A stretch of 64,000 nt of DNA, taken from assembly GCA_965262235.1 (NCBI GenBank), contig OZ253504.1, positions 1,550,001-1,614,000 on the forward strand. The letters run 5' to 3'. This document shows, in pieces, positions 10,843 through 19,275 of the stretch. A program made the position numbers and the translations under genes. Every line of letters starts with the position of its first letter. The stretch's first letter is position 1. The notes under the pieces are model-generated. The model searched no databases. It worked only from the letters and a program-made list of their open reading frames with translations, and was not told where the DNA came from. The DNA is from CATQGW01 sp965262235 (GTDB lineage Bacteria; Chloroflexota; Dehalococcoidia; Bin125).

Positions 10843-11580
10843 CTGCCGCTGCGCGCTATCTGCTTCGATCTTTGGGGAACCCTGATCCGCGACGCGCCCG
10901 GCGGCGGCCAGCGCCGCGCGCGTGAGCGTGAGCGCCGGCTGACCGAGGCGTATCTGAGCGCCGGGTCGGGCCCCGACGCCGGAAGCGCGGTGCCCGCGGC
11001 GATCCGAACCGCGATCGACGCCCTGGTCGTCGCGCATCAGTCGAACATCGACCTCAGCGGCGACGACCGGATCAACGCATTTCGCGCCGAGATGCTGCGC
11101 CGTTGCCCCGCGACGCTCGAGACGCCCGAGCTGCGGAGCGTCATCGAGCACGCAATCTGTCACTCCGCCGCCTGGGAGCCGCCTGACCTGATCGAGGGCG
11201 CGGTCGCCGCCGTTGCGGCGCTGCGGCGCCAGGGCCTGGCCGTGGCCGTCGTCTCGAACACCGGCCTGGCGCCGGGACCATACGTCGAGCAGGCGCTGTC
11301 CGAGCGTGAGCTGGGCCCGCTGGTCGACGAGTGGATCTGGTCCGACGAGGTGCTCAGCTGGAAGCCGGGCCAGGCGATCTTCACAGCCGCGCTCGACGCG
11401 CTCGGCGTCGCAGCCGACGCCGCGGCCTTCGTCGGCGACACGCCCGAAGCTGACGTGATCGGCGCGCGCCAGGCCGGCTTCGCGACGGTCGTGCAGGTCG
11501 GTGAGAAGCGAGTTCCCGGCCTGGAGGCCGATATTCAGCTCGCCAGCGTGGCCGATCTACCCGCCGCCATCGCCGGCTGA
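10843..11580 (+). CDS. HAD-superfamily hydrolase
   Basis: Phosphatase or dehalogenase of the HAD fold; substrate unknown. Motif I ICFDLWGTL appears at the very start, motif II VVSNTGL, the motif III lysine in SWKPGQAIF, and motif IV FVGDTPEADVIGARQAGF. The frame has no ATG, GTG or TTG before motif I: the only candidates are CTG 10843 and CTG 10831, the latter overlapping the tatA stop. GTG 10990 is in frame but would remove the nucleophile. I therefore place the start at a CTG with low certainty. Confidence 0.75.
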   Translation: MPLRAICFDLWGTLIRDAPGGGQRRARERERRLTEAYLSAGSGPDAGSAVPAAIRTAIDALVVAHQSNIDLSGDDRINAFRAEMLRRCPATLETPELRSVIEHAICHSAAWEPPDLIEGAVAAVAALRRQGLAVAVVSNTGLAPGPYVEQALSERELGPLVDEWIWSDEVLSWKPGQAIFTAALDALGVAADAAAFVGDTPEADVIGARQAGFATVVQVGEKRVPGLEADIQLASVADLPAAIAG

Positions 11581-11708
11581 GTCGGCGTCCGCTCCGGCGT
11601 TGTGCGCGGGTCGCCGAAGGCCGGCTCCGGGTGGCGGAGGAAACGATGCGTCAGGGCATCCCGCTGGCCCCGCCGTCGGGGCGCTGTTGATCGGCATATG
11701 CTGGCTGC

Positions 11709-12860
11709 ATGAAAAACGGCTTCCTCTTCGGCGGCGGATTTCGCATTGGGCGACTGTTCGGTATCCCGATCCGACTCGATCTGTCCTTTTTCCTGATCTT
11801 CGGCCTGATCGTGTTTCTGCTGCCCCGCCAGCTATCCGACCAACTTCCCGAGGTCGAGAAGTGGGCGTACGCGGTTGCCGGTGGGGTGATCTTCTTCGTC
11901 TCACTGCTGCTGCACGAGCTGGCCCACTGCGTGGTCGCGCGGCGCTATGGGATGGAAGTCTCGGGGATCACGCTGTTCATGTTCGGCGGCGTCTCGCTGA
12001 TCAAGGAGGATTCGGAGCGCCCCGGGCAGGAGTTCACGATCGCGATCGTCGGCCCCCTGACGAGCCTCGCCCTGGGTGCGGCGTTCCTCGGCGCCTGGTT
12101 CATGCTCCGGCCGGCGGACTCCGCGATCGTGGACCTGCTCGGCTGGCTCGGCGTCGTCAACATCGCCCTGGCCATCTTCAACATGCTGCCCGGCTTCCCG
12201 CTCGACGGCGGGCGCGTCCTGCGTGCGATCCTGTGGAAGCTGACACGCTCGCAGTACCGCGCGACGCGCGGCGCGGCGCGGGTCGGTCAGCTGCTCGGGA
12301 TCGGGATGATCCTGTTCGGCGTGGCCGGGTTCTTCATCGAGATCGGCCCGTTCGGCGGCTCCTTCAACTCGATCTGGCTGGCCGTGATCGGATTCATGCT
12401 GGTCTCGCAAGCGTCGCAGGGCGTCAAGGCCGCCGTGCTGGAACGCGATCTCGCCGCGCTGAGCGTCGGCGAGCTGATGCTGGCGCCGCCGCAGGTCCGC
12501 ACCGTCGAGGCCGAGCTGGCGGTCAGCGTGCTCGTGCCGCGGCGCGACGCGCTCGATCACCGCACCGCGTTCATCGTCAACGAATACGACGTGGCGATCG
12601 GGATCGTGCCCGCTGCGGCGATCCTGATGCTCGACGATGCTCGCTACCACAGCGCCCGAATGCGCGACGTGATGATCGCGGCCGACGCAGTGCAGCCAGT
12701 CTCGCCCGACATGCGAGCGAACGAAGCGCTGCGCCGCCTGCAGCGCGATCACACCTTCCTGCTGCCCGTCGTCGAGGGCGGGCGGCTGCTCGGCGTGATC
12801 GGGCTGGACCAGATCATCTCGGCGCTGCGCACGCCGCAGCCCAGCCATCGCGGGTTGTGA
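11709..12860 (+). CDS. Site-2-type M50 zinc metalloprotease with CBS domains
   Basis: Integral-membrane protease of the S2P family that may cleave membrane-bound regulators. The 383-residue protein has the zinc site HELAH (69-73) inside a membrane helix, the third ligand in PGFPLDGGR (Asp166), about six membrane segments up to residue 235, and a C-terminal region resembling a CBS pair (FIVNEYDVAIGIVP, FLLPVVEGGRLLGVI). Its stop overlaps the murT start in a GTGA, so expression is coupled to cell-wall genes. Confidence 0.9.
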   Translation: MKNGFLFGGGFRIGRLFGIPIRLDLSFFLIFGLIVFLLPRQLSDQLPEVEKWAYAVAGGVIFFVSLLLHELAHCVVARRYGMEVSGITLFMFGGVSLIKEDSERPGQEFTIAIVGPLTSLALGAAFLGAWFMLRPADSAIVDLLGWLGVVNIALAIFNMLPGFPLDGGRVLRAILWKLTRSQYRATRGAARVGQLLGIGMILFGVAGFFIEIGPFGGSFNSIWLAVIGFMLVSQASQGVKAAVLERDLAALSVGELMLAPPQVRTVEAELAVSVLVPRRDALDHRTAFIVNEYDVAIGIVPAAAILMLDDARYHSARMRDVMIAADAVQPVSPDMRANEALRRLQRDHTFLLPVVEGGRLLGVIGLDQIISALRTPQPSHRGL

Positions 12861-14278
12861 ACTCTCGGCCCACGGACCAACGTCGCCCGCCCGCCGCCCC
12901 GCGCCGGCTCGCGGCCGTCTGGGCCGGCAAGCTCACCCGGCGGACCACCCGTCTGCTCGGCAGCGGCGGCACCGCCCTGCCGGGACTGGTCGCCGAGCGC
13001 GTGGATCCGGACCTGGTCAGCGAACTCGCCGGCGAGCTCGACGCGATCGCGCTGGTGACCGGCACGAACGGCAAGACGACCACCTCCACGATGCTCGCGC
13101 GCATCCTCGGCCAGGCCGGCCACAGCGTCCTGCACAACCGCGCCGGCTCGAATCTGATGCGCGGCGTGCTCAGCTCACTGATCGACGCCGGTGGGGTCGA
13201 CGGTCATCTGCCTTCGGGCCGCGTCGCGGTGTTCGAGACCGATGAAGCCGCGTTCGACGAGGTCGCGGCGGCGACCAAGCCCAGCGTCGTGCTGTTTACC
13301 AACCTCATGCGCGACCAGCTCGATCGCTACGGCGAGATCGACGCGATCGCCGGCCGCTGGGGCCGTGCGCTCGAGACGCTCGATCCCGCAGCGAAAGTCG
13401 TGCTGAACGTCGACGACCCGCTGGTCAGCACGCTCGAACGGCACGCCGCCGGGCCGGTCAGCCGCTTCGGGATCGCCGACACGAGCGTCGGTACCGCCAC
13501 CGAGGCGGAGATCGCCGACGCGCTCTGGGATCCGGCCAGCGGTGACGACTTCCGCTACGACCACCGCTTCTTCGCGCACCTCGGACACTGGTACACGAGC
13601 GCCGGCGCCCGACGCCCGACGCCCGAAATCACCGCCGACTGCGTGGCCGAGTGCGACGAGCGGATGCACTTCGATCTTCGAATCGGTGCAGCGCCGCCGC
13701 GTCGCGTCGAGCTGCCGGCGGAGGGTCTCTACAGCGTCTACAACGCGCTGGCTGCGAGCGCCGCCGCGACCGCGCTGGGCGTCGCCGGCGAGTCGATCAG
13801 CGCGGCGCTCGGCGAGCACCGCGCCGCCTTCGGCCGCCAGGAGCAGCTGACCGTCAACGGCCGCCGGGTGCGCATCCTGCTCGGCAAGAATCCCGCCGGC
13901 ATGAATCAGGCGCTGCGCACGCTGCAGCGGGCCGGCGAGCGGCATCATCTGCTCGTCGCGCTCAACGACGGGATCGCCGACGGGACCGACGTGTCGTGGA
14001 TCTGGGACACCGACTGGGAGGCGCAGGCGCCGCACTGCGCGTCGCTGACGATCGCCGGCCAACGCGCGGCCGAGCTGGCGCTGCGCCTCGAATACGCCGG
14101 CTTCCCGGCGCCGCGCGAGCCAATCACGCACGACCTCGCTGCAGCGCTCGATGCTGCGCTCGCCGCGCTGCCGACCGATTGCGAACTGGTCATCCTGCCG
14201 ACGTACACTGCGCTCATCGAAGTGCGCCGCCTGCTCGGGCGGATGCCCGGGGCGACCGGCCTGTGGGACGCTGCATGA
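12857..14278 (+). CDS. murT: Lipid II isoglutaminyl synthase subunit MurT
   Basis: With GatD, amidates D-glutamate of the peptidoglycan stem peptide. The 473-residue Mur ligase-like protein has the ATP loop TGTNGKTT at 68-75, a central domain with FTNLMRDQLDRYGE, and the C-terminal DUF1727 region. GTG 12857 overlaps the M50 stop (GTGA) and is preferred over the long upstream extension of the frame. The zinc-ribbon insertion of characterised MurT proteins seems to be present in outline (HLGHWY) but its four cysteines are replaced: DPAS and TSAG stand where CxxC pairs are expected. Confidence 0.92.
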   Translation: MNSRPTDQRRPPAAPRRLAAVWAGKLTRRTTRLLGSGGTALPGLVAERVDPDLVSELAGELDAIALVTGTNGKTTTSTMLARILGQAGHSVLHNRAGSNLMRGVLSSLIDAGGVDGHLPSGRVAVFETDEAAFDEVAAATKPSVVLFTNLMRDQLDRYGEIDAIAGRWGRALETLDPAAKVVLNVDDPLVSTLERHAAGPVSRFGIADTSVGTATEAEIADALWDPASGDDFRYDHRFFAHLGHWYTSAGARRPTPEITADCVAECDERMHFDLRIGAAPPRRVELPAEGLYSVYNALAASAAATALGVAGESISAALGEHRAAFGRQEQLTVNGRRVRILLGKNPAGMNQALRTLQRAGERHHLLVALNDGIADGTDVSWIWDTDWEAQAPHCASLTIAGQRAAELALRLEYAGFPAPREPITHDLAAALDAALAALPTDCELVILPTYTALIEVRRLLGRMPGATGLWDAA

Positions 14279-15069
14279 CTGGCCTGATTGACCAACCGTC
14301 GCTCGCCGTGGACGTGCTCTACCCCGATCTGCTCAACCTCTACGGCGACCGCGGCAACGCGCGCGCCCTCGCGAAGCGCTGCGAAGTCCGTGGCATTCGC
14401 GCCGACGTGCGGCGCGTCGAGATCGGCGACGCGTGGGACAGCGAAACATGCGACATCGTGCTGGTCGGCGGCGGCCAGGATCGTGAACAGCGCCGCGTTG
14501 AGGCCGATCTGCTGCGCCGCGGCCAGCAATTGCGCGACCGGCGCGACGCCGGCGGCGTGAGCCTCGCCGTCTGCGGCGGCTACCAGCTCTTCGGTCGTCA
14601 CTACCGTGGGATCGACGGCGACGTGATGGAGGGCGTGGGCGTGTTCGACGCAGTCACGATCCACCCCGGCCCGGAAGTGTCCCGCTGTGTGGGCAACGTC
14701 GCCGCGCTCTGGGAGGGCGAGACGCTGGTGGGCTTCGAGAATCACGGCGGCCGCACCTATCTCAACGAGGGCCAGGCCCCGCTGGCGCGCGTCGTCGCGG
14801 GCTTCGGCAACAACGGCGGCGACGGCGGCGAGGGCGCGCGCAGCGGCAACTGTTTCGGCACCTATCTGCACGGCGCCGTGTTGCCCAACAACCCCCGACT
14901 CGCCGACCGGCTGATCGCGTTGGCGCTGGAGCGTCGCTACGGCTGCGGCGACCTGGAGCCGCTGGCGGACGCCGCCGAGACCCGCGCCCACGCCGAAGCG
15001 CTGCACACCACCCTGCATCGGCCGAACGAAGACATCCTCAGCCGCGCGCTCCACGCGCTGCGCGGCTGA
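14275..15069 (+). CDS. gatD: Lipid II isoglutaminyl synthase glutaminase subunit GatD
   Basis: Class I glutamine amidotransferase that supplies ammonia to MurT. The 264-residue protein has the nucleophile Cys100 in LAVCGGYQLFG and catalytic His199 in GTYLHGAVLPNNP, with the family opening LYPDLLNLYGDRGN. The ATG at 14275 overlaps the murT stop (ATGA), so the three genes M50-murT-gatD are translationally linked. This pair is typical of monoderm bacteria. Confidence 0.95.
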   Translation: MTGLIDQPSLAVDVLYPDLLNLYGDRGNARALAKRCEVRGIRADVRRVEIGDAWDSETCDIVLVGGGQDREQRRVEADLLRRGQQLRDRRDAGGVSLAVCGGYQLFGRHYRGIDGDVMEGVGVFDAVTIHPGPEVSRCVGNVAALWEGETLVGFENHGGRTYLNEGQAPLARVVAGFGNNGGDGGEGARSGNCFGTYLHGAVLPNNPRLADRLIALALERRYGCGDLEPLADAAETRAHAEALHTTLHRPNEDILSRALHALRG

Positions 15070-15087
15070 ATCGAACGGAGCACCGAG

Positions 15088-15297
15088 ATGACCACCACGC
15101 TCACACGGACCGCCCCAGACATCAGCTGCGATCACTGCGCGCACGCCATCAGCGGCGCGCTGACCGCGTTGAACGGCGTTGGACAGGTCGATGTCGACGT
15201 CGATTCCAAACGGGTCGATGTCGCCTTCGACGACGGTCTGACCAGCGCCGAAGAGATCGACGCAGCGCTGGAGGCCGAGGGCTATCCGCCGGCCTGA
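15088..15297 (+). CDS. Heavy-metal-associated (HMA) domain protein, CopZ-like
   Basis: A 69-residue single HMA domain, likely a cytosolic copper chaperone. The metal site is SCDHCAHAI (Cys14, Cys17), followed by the predicted beta-alpha-beta-beta-alpha-beta pattern ending in EIDAALEAEGYPP. No copper ATPase or regulator is next to it. It lies 18 bases after gatD and could belong to the same transcript. Confidence 0.88.
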   Translation: MTTTLTRTAPDISCDHCAHAISGALTALNGVGQVDVDVDSKRVDVAFDDGLTSAEEIDAALEAEGYPPA

Positions 15298-15382
15298 CGG
15301 ACCTTGGGGCGCTGAGGACGATCATCCGCTCGCGAGGCCGCAACGCGCCGGCTGGCTGCTCGGGCCGACCTGGGCGTACGTC

Positions 15383-16237
15383 GTGGTCGCGTTCGCCATC
15401 TTCGTCGCGGCGGTCGTGGTCGCGATCGTCCGCGCGGGCGGCTCAGACGAGTCCGCGCCCCCTGAGTCGGGAGCGCAGCAGTCCGTCGCGGTGGTCGACC
15501 AAGCCGAGCAGTCCGCCGACGCCCCGGTCGGGGAGTTCCCATTCGACCAGTCCGAGCAAGCGAGTCAGCAAGGTCAGCAGGGCGCCGCACAGGACTCCGA
15601 GCAAGTCGCGACCGCCCAGGCAGTCCCGTCAGACGACCCGCCCGCGGCGCAGCAGACGATCGCTCCGTCCGACCCGCTGCTCGGCTTCTCGATGCCGCTC
15701 CCCGGCGCCTGCGTCAGCACCTTCGAGGGCCACCTGCCGAATGCACCGCGCGCCTATCGAAACAACGGGATTCACGAAGGCCTCGATTTCTACACCGAGG
15801 CCTCCTGCATCCCGGTCGACCGCACGACGCCCGTGCTCGCGGCAAAGGCCGGCGTCGTGCTGCGCGCGGACCGTGCGTACGTCGATGTGACGCCCGAAGA
15901 TTGGGCCCGCTTCGAGCAAGCGGGCTTCGCCGGCGAAGAGATTCTCGACGAGCTGCGCGGCCGCCAGGTCTGGATCGACCACGGCCAGGGCATCGTGACC
16001 CGCTACGCGCACCTCAGCGCGATCGCGGCGCCGATCTTCGAGAGTGTCAACGTGCGCGTCGGGCAGGTGATCGGGTTCGTGGGCGAGTCGGGCCAACGCG
16101 AGAGCTTCGCCACGCCCGGCTCCGACCTGCACCTGCACTTCGAGATCCGGATCAACGAAGGCTGGCTCGGCCAGGGGCTCGAACCGCTCGCCGCCCGCCA
16201 GCTCTACCTCTATTCACTCGGTTTGGCAGACCAATAG
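15383..16237 (+). CDS. Membrane-anchored M23/LytM peptidase
   Basis: Peptidoglycan endopeptidase, or a non-enzymatic LytM regulator, held outside the membrane. It begins with a membrane helix (VVAFAIFVAAVVVAI), then a roughly 75-residue Gln/Ser/Glu-rich tether, then a LytM domain with zinc ligands HEGLD and HLHF. GTG 15383 is the only usual start codon, yet the frame is open upstream to about 15239 and the hydrophobic stretch seems to begin before it. The true start may be a CTG near 15353. C-terminal length is typical. Confidence 0.85.
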   Translation: MVAFAIFVAAVVVAIVRAGGSDESAPPESGAQQSVAVVDQAEQSADAPVGEFPFDQSEQASQQGQQGAAQDSEQVATAQAVPSDDPPAAQQTIAPSDPLLGFSMPLPGACVSTFEGHLPNAPRAYRNNGIHEGLDFYTEASCIPVDRTTPVLAAKAGVVLRADRAYVDVTPEDWARFEQAGFAGEEILDELRGRQVWIDHGQGIVTRYAHLSAIAAPIFESVNVRVGQVIGFVGESGQRESFATPGSDLHLHFEIRINEGWLGQGLEPLAARQLYLYSLGLADQ

Positions 16238-16329
16238 GTTGCTGGCCTCTGCTGCGCCAAGGGAGGGCGTTGGGCTGAGGTTCCCCGGTTCACTGTATGG
16301 TTTGCCACAGAGATTCGGAATAGAGCAGC

Positions 16330-16641
16330 ATGCCGAAAGATGCGGTCCCTCAGGCCCTCCCACTGCCGCAGATCGTCTCGCCGGACAAGATGGACGAACG
16401 CGCGCTGCACTTCGGCGCACTCGCACTGATCGAGCGATTGAGCGCGACGGACAACGACACGGACGAAGTGGGTGTGCAAGCGCTCGTCTTCAACCTGCAA
16501 AACCTGATGCGCCTGTTCGACCGGCCGACCTATGGATGCGAGATCAAGAACGGGTCTGTGGCGTTCAAGCGAGAAATCAAAAGGGGTGACTGGGAGACCG
16601 GCCGCTGGGAGCTCTCGTGGCTGGTCAACAACAATGGTTGA
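16330..16641 (+). CDS. Hypothetical protein
   Basis: A 103-residue protein I do not recognise. It is soluble, without a signal peptide or membrane segment. The middle is helical (HFGALALIERLSATD, ALVFNLQNLMRLFDR), and the end is rich in Trp, Lys and Arg (KREIKRGDWETGRWELSW). Its stop overlaps the next small gene by eight bases, suggesting the two are expressed together. Confidence 0.6.
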   Translation: MPKDAVPQALPLPQIVSPDKMDERALHFGALALIERLSATDNDTDEVGVQALVFNLQNLMRLFDRPTYGCEIKNGSVAFKREIKRGDWETGRWELSWLVNNNG

Positions 16642-16852
16642 GGCTCAACCCACTTCGGGCGCCGCAACCACCCCCGAACCGCACGATTTGGTGAGCCCCG
16701 ACACGTTGCATTCGCGCGGCCGCATCCCCGAGCCGATTCGTCGGACGCTGCGTTGGGCTCGGCGCGAAGTGTTGCTTGCCCTACTCGCAGCGTTCATCGT
16801 TGGTCTGGGCGCCGGCGCGGCCGAAGCCTTGATCGCTTGGCTGACCAGCTGA
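16634..16852 (+). CDS. Small hypothetical protein with C-terminal membrane helix
   Basis: A 72-residue protein: a polar Pro/Thr-rich N-terminal half, a basic stretch (RRTLRWARREV), and one C-terminal membrane helix of about 22 residues rich in Leu and Ala. The topology resembles a tail-anchored small protein. The frame is open upstream but ATG 16634, overlapping the preceding stop, gives the compact version. No family recognised. Confidence 0.5.
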   Translation: MVEAQPTSGAATTPEPHDLVSPDTLHSRGRIPEPIRRTLRWARREVLLALLAAFIVGLGAGAAEALIAWLTS

Positions 16853-16874
16853 CCGATCGGTCAGCACGGCCTCA

Positions 16875-19265
16875 TCACCGCCCCGCCTGATCGGGACTAC
16901 GCTGCGCCGTAAGCCCGCCGATCACGCCCGCCTCAAGCCACGCTCCGATCTCAGCGTCGTGGTGGCCGAGCAGTTCGGTCAGGATCTCGACGGTGTGCTC
17001 GCCGAGCCGCGGCGCCGGCCGGGTGACCGACGCCGGGGTGCGCGAGAAGCGCCAGGGGAAGCCGCCGTAGCGACGCACCCCGGTGTCGGGGTGCTCGAGA
17101 AAGCGCCACCAACCGCGCGCTTCGAGCTGCGGGTCGGTCAGGTGCGAGAGCGTTGAATGCACCACACCGGCCGCCACCCCGGCGCGCTGCAGCCGCGCCT
17201 GCAGCGTCTGGGCGTCCCAGAGCTGCGTCCACTCGCCCACAGCGGCCTCCAGCGCGTCCACATCGGCGAGGCGCCCGAAGGCGGTCTGCCACTCGTCGCG
17301 ATCGAGCGCCGCGTGGGACCCGGCGACGCGCCGCAGCGCCGCCCAGGCCTCGTTATCGGCGACCGAGATCGCGATCCACTCGTCCTCGCCCTGGCAGGGG
17401 AAGCACTCGTGCGGGGCCTGGCTGGGATGCCGGTTGCTGTTGCGCGCGACCGGTCCGCAGCCGGCCGAGGCGAGCAGCGCGTGCTCCTCGATGTAGCCCA
17501 CTGCGGCCTCGAACATCGAACCCTCCACGTGCACCGCGCCGCCGCCCTCATTGACCTGCCGCCAGAGCGCGGCGAGGCCCACCGCGGCCATCTGCGCGCC
17601 GCAGATTGGGTCGGCCTGCATCGTGCCGAGCAGCTGCGGCGCTTCCCCCGGGTAGCCGAGCAGCATGTCCCAGCCGGCGTTGCCCTCGGTGCTGCCGCCG
17701 TTGGCGCGGTAGTTGGAGTAGGGGCCGCCCGAGCCGAAACCCGAGAAGCTGACCAGCGTGACCTGCGGGTTGACGGCGCGCATCTCGGCATGTGTGAGGC
17801 GCAGATTTTCGAGCACGCGCGGGCGGAAGTTCTCCAACACCAGGTCGGCCCGAGCGATCAGTTCGAGCGCCAGTGCACGACCCTCGTCGGTGTCGAGCGC
17901 CAGCGAGACGTTGCGCTTGTTGCGATTGGCCATGTGGAAGTTGGCGCGAATGTTGAGCAGATGCGCGTCGGGCGCGGCGATCGGCATGCTCCAGCGGGTT
18001 TCGTGGCGCCAGAGGTCGGGCCGGCGCGGGCCCTCGACCTTGATCACCTCCGCGCCGAGGTCCGCCAGCAGCGCCGTGGCGTAGGGCCCCAGCCAGGCGT
18101 GGGTGAAGTCGACCACGCGCAGCCCGTCGAGCGGTCCGCTCGCCTGCGCGGGGCGCGGGCGTCGCCCGAACCCATCGTGGTCGCCGCCCTGCTCACCGAT
18201 TTGCTCGACACCCTGCTCGCCGGCGTGCTCGGCCTGCGAGAGGCGAGCCGGTGGGCCGGTCGTTCGCAGCGTCCCGAGTTCGGCCGTTTCGAGCTCGCGG
18301 AGGAAGCCGAGCTCGGCGAGATGTGGGTCATCGAGCAGTTCGCCCGCGCTGCGCACCCAGGCGAGGTTCACGCTCAGCTCCGCGAGACCGTTGAAGACCT
18401 TTGCCGACGTGCGCTCGGCCAGGATCGGCTTGTAGTACGCCAGCGACGGCTGCTTCGCCGCCACCATCCCCTCTCCCTCGGTGAGCTCTGCGGGCGCCGG
18501 CTCGACGCCGAACGCGACCGGGGCCGCGCGCAACGCATCGCGCATCCACGGACTGAGCGTCACGTAGCCGTCGCGGGTCGGCAGCACCTCGGCCCAGCCT
18601 GCGGGCCCGCCGGTGCGCGGGATCGGGCGCTTGGTGAACTCGCTGCGCACATGCATGATCAGCGTCGACACGGCTTCCTGCTCGGAGAGCTCGACCCACT
18701 GCCCGCGTCCGCTGTGGACCCGCTCGAGCAGCGCCGAGATCCCGCCAACGGCGGCCAGGACGCCGGCGGCGCGCGGGATGATCGCCGCCGGCGCGGCGAG
18801 CGGCGGACGCCCCGCGACGCCCTGCGTGCCCGCGAACCCGGCCAACGCCTGCATCACGAGGTCATCGGCCTGGTAGTGCGCGTAGGGCCCGTCGGTCCCG
18901 AACGGCGAACAATGCAGCACGACGAGTCGCGGCCAGCGCTGCTCGATCGCGTCGCGCGAGATGCCGGCCGCCTCGAGTTCCGCGAGCGGGGCGTCGGTCA
19001 CGAACACATCGGCGCCGCGCAGCCGGCGGACCAGCCGCTCAGCGTCGAATCGTTCGAACTCCTTGTCCTGCGCCAGCGACAGGGAGAGCGTCGAGTGCTG
19101 TCGGCCGTCGCGCTCGACCACCGGCGGCGCTTGCCGCAGCGGCGAGCCGTCGGCCGGCTCCAGCGCCAGCACATCGGCGCCCCAACGCGCGAACTCGCGA
19201 CCGCAGGTCGCGCCGACCACGCCCACGCAGTACTCGACGACTCGCAGCCCGCCGAGCAGCTTCAT
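16875..19265 (-). CDS. Tandem-domain CaiB/BaiF (class III) CoA-transferase
   Basis: A 796-residue protein made of two class III CoA-transferase domains, about 1-350 and 378-796, joined by a Gly/Gln/Glu-rich linker. Domain 2 has LDGLRVVDFTHAWLGPY and GAEVIKVE and keeps an Asp at the catalytic position (ADPICG, Asp552). In domain 1 the same region reads AAIIPRAAG, with no Asp, so it may be inactive or structural. ATG 19265 is chosen because homology starts there. It follows the crotonase gene by 10 bases, suggesting a CoA-dependent degradation step. Substrate unknown. Confidence 0.9.
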   Translation of the reverse strand: MKLLGGLRVVEYCVGVVGATCGREFARWGADVLALEPADGSPLRQAPPVVERDGRQHSTLSLSLAQDKEFERFDAERLVRRLRGADVFVTDAPLAELEAAGISRDAIEQRWPRLVVLHCSPFGTDGPYAHYQADDLVMQALAGFAGTQGVAGRPPLAAPAAIIPRAAGVLAAVGGISALLERVHSGRGQWVELSEQEAVSTLIMHVRSEFTKRPIPRTGGPAGWAEVLPTRDGYVTLSPWMRDALRAAPVAFGVEPAPAELTEGEGMVAAKQPSLAYYKPILAERTSAKVFNGLAELSVNLAWVRSAGELLDDPHLAELGFLRELETAELGTLRTTGPPARLSQAEHAGEQGVEQIGEQGGDHDGFGRRPRPAQASGPLDGLRVVDFTHAWLGPYATALLADLGAEVIKVEGPRRPDLWRHETRWSMPIAAPDAHLLNIRANFHMANRNKRNVSLALDTDEGRALALELIARADLVLENFRPRVLENLRLTHAEMRAVNPQVTLVSFSGFGSGGPYSNYRANGGSTEGNAGWDMLLGYPGEAPQLLGTMQADPICGAQMAAVGLAALWRQVNEGGGAVHVEGSMFEAAVGYIEEHALLASAGCGPVARNSNRHPSQAPHECFPCQGEDEWIAISVADNEAWAALRRVAGSHAALDRDEWQTAFGRLADVDALEAAVGEWTQLWDAQTLQARLQRAGVAAGVVHSTLSHLTDPQLEARGWWRFLEHPDTGVRRYGGFPWRFSRTPASVTRPAPRLGEHTVEILTELLGHHDAEIGAWLEAGVIGGLTAQRSPDQAGR

Positions 19266-19275
19266 GCGTCTGCCG

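Noticed and set aside
11501..12856. Upstream extension of the murT frame
   Set aside because: It is a shadow of the HAD and M50 genes; Mur ligase similarity begins after GTG 12857.
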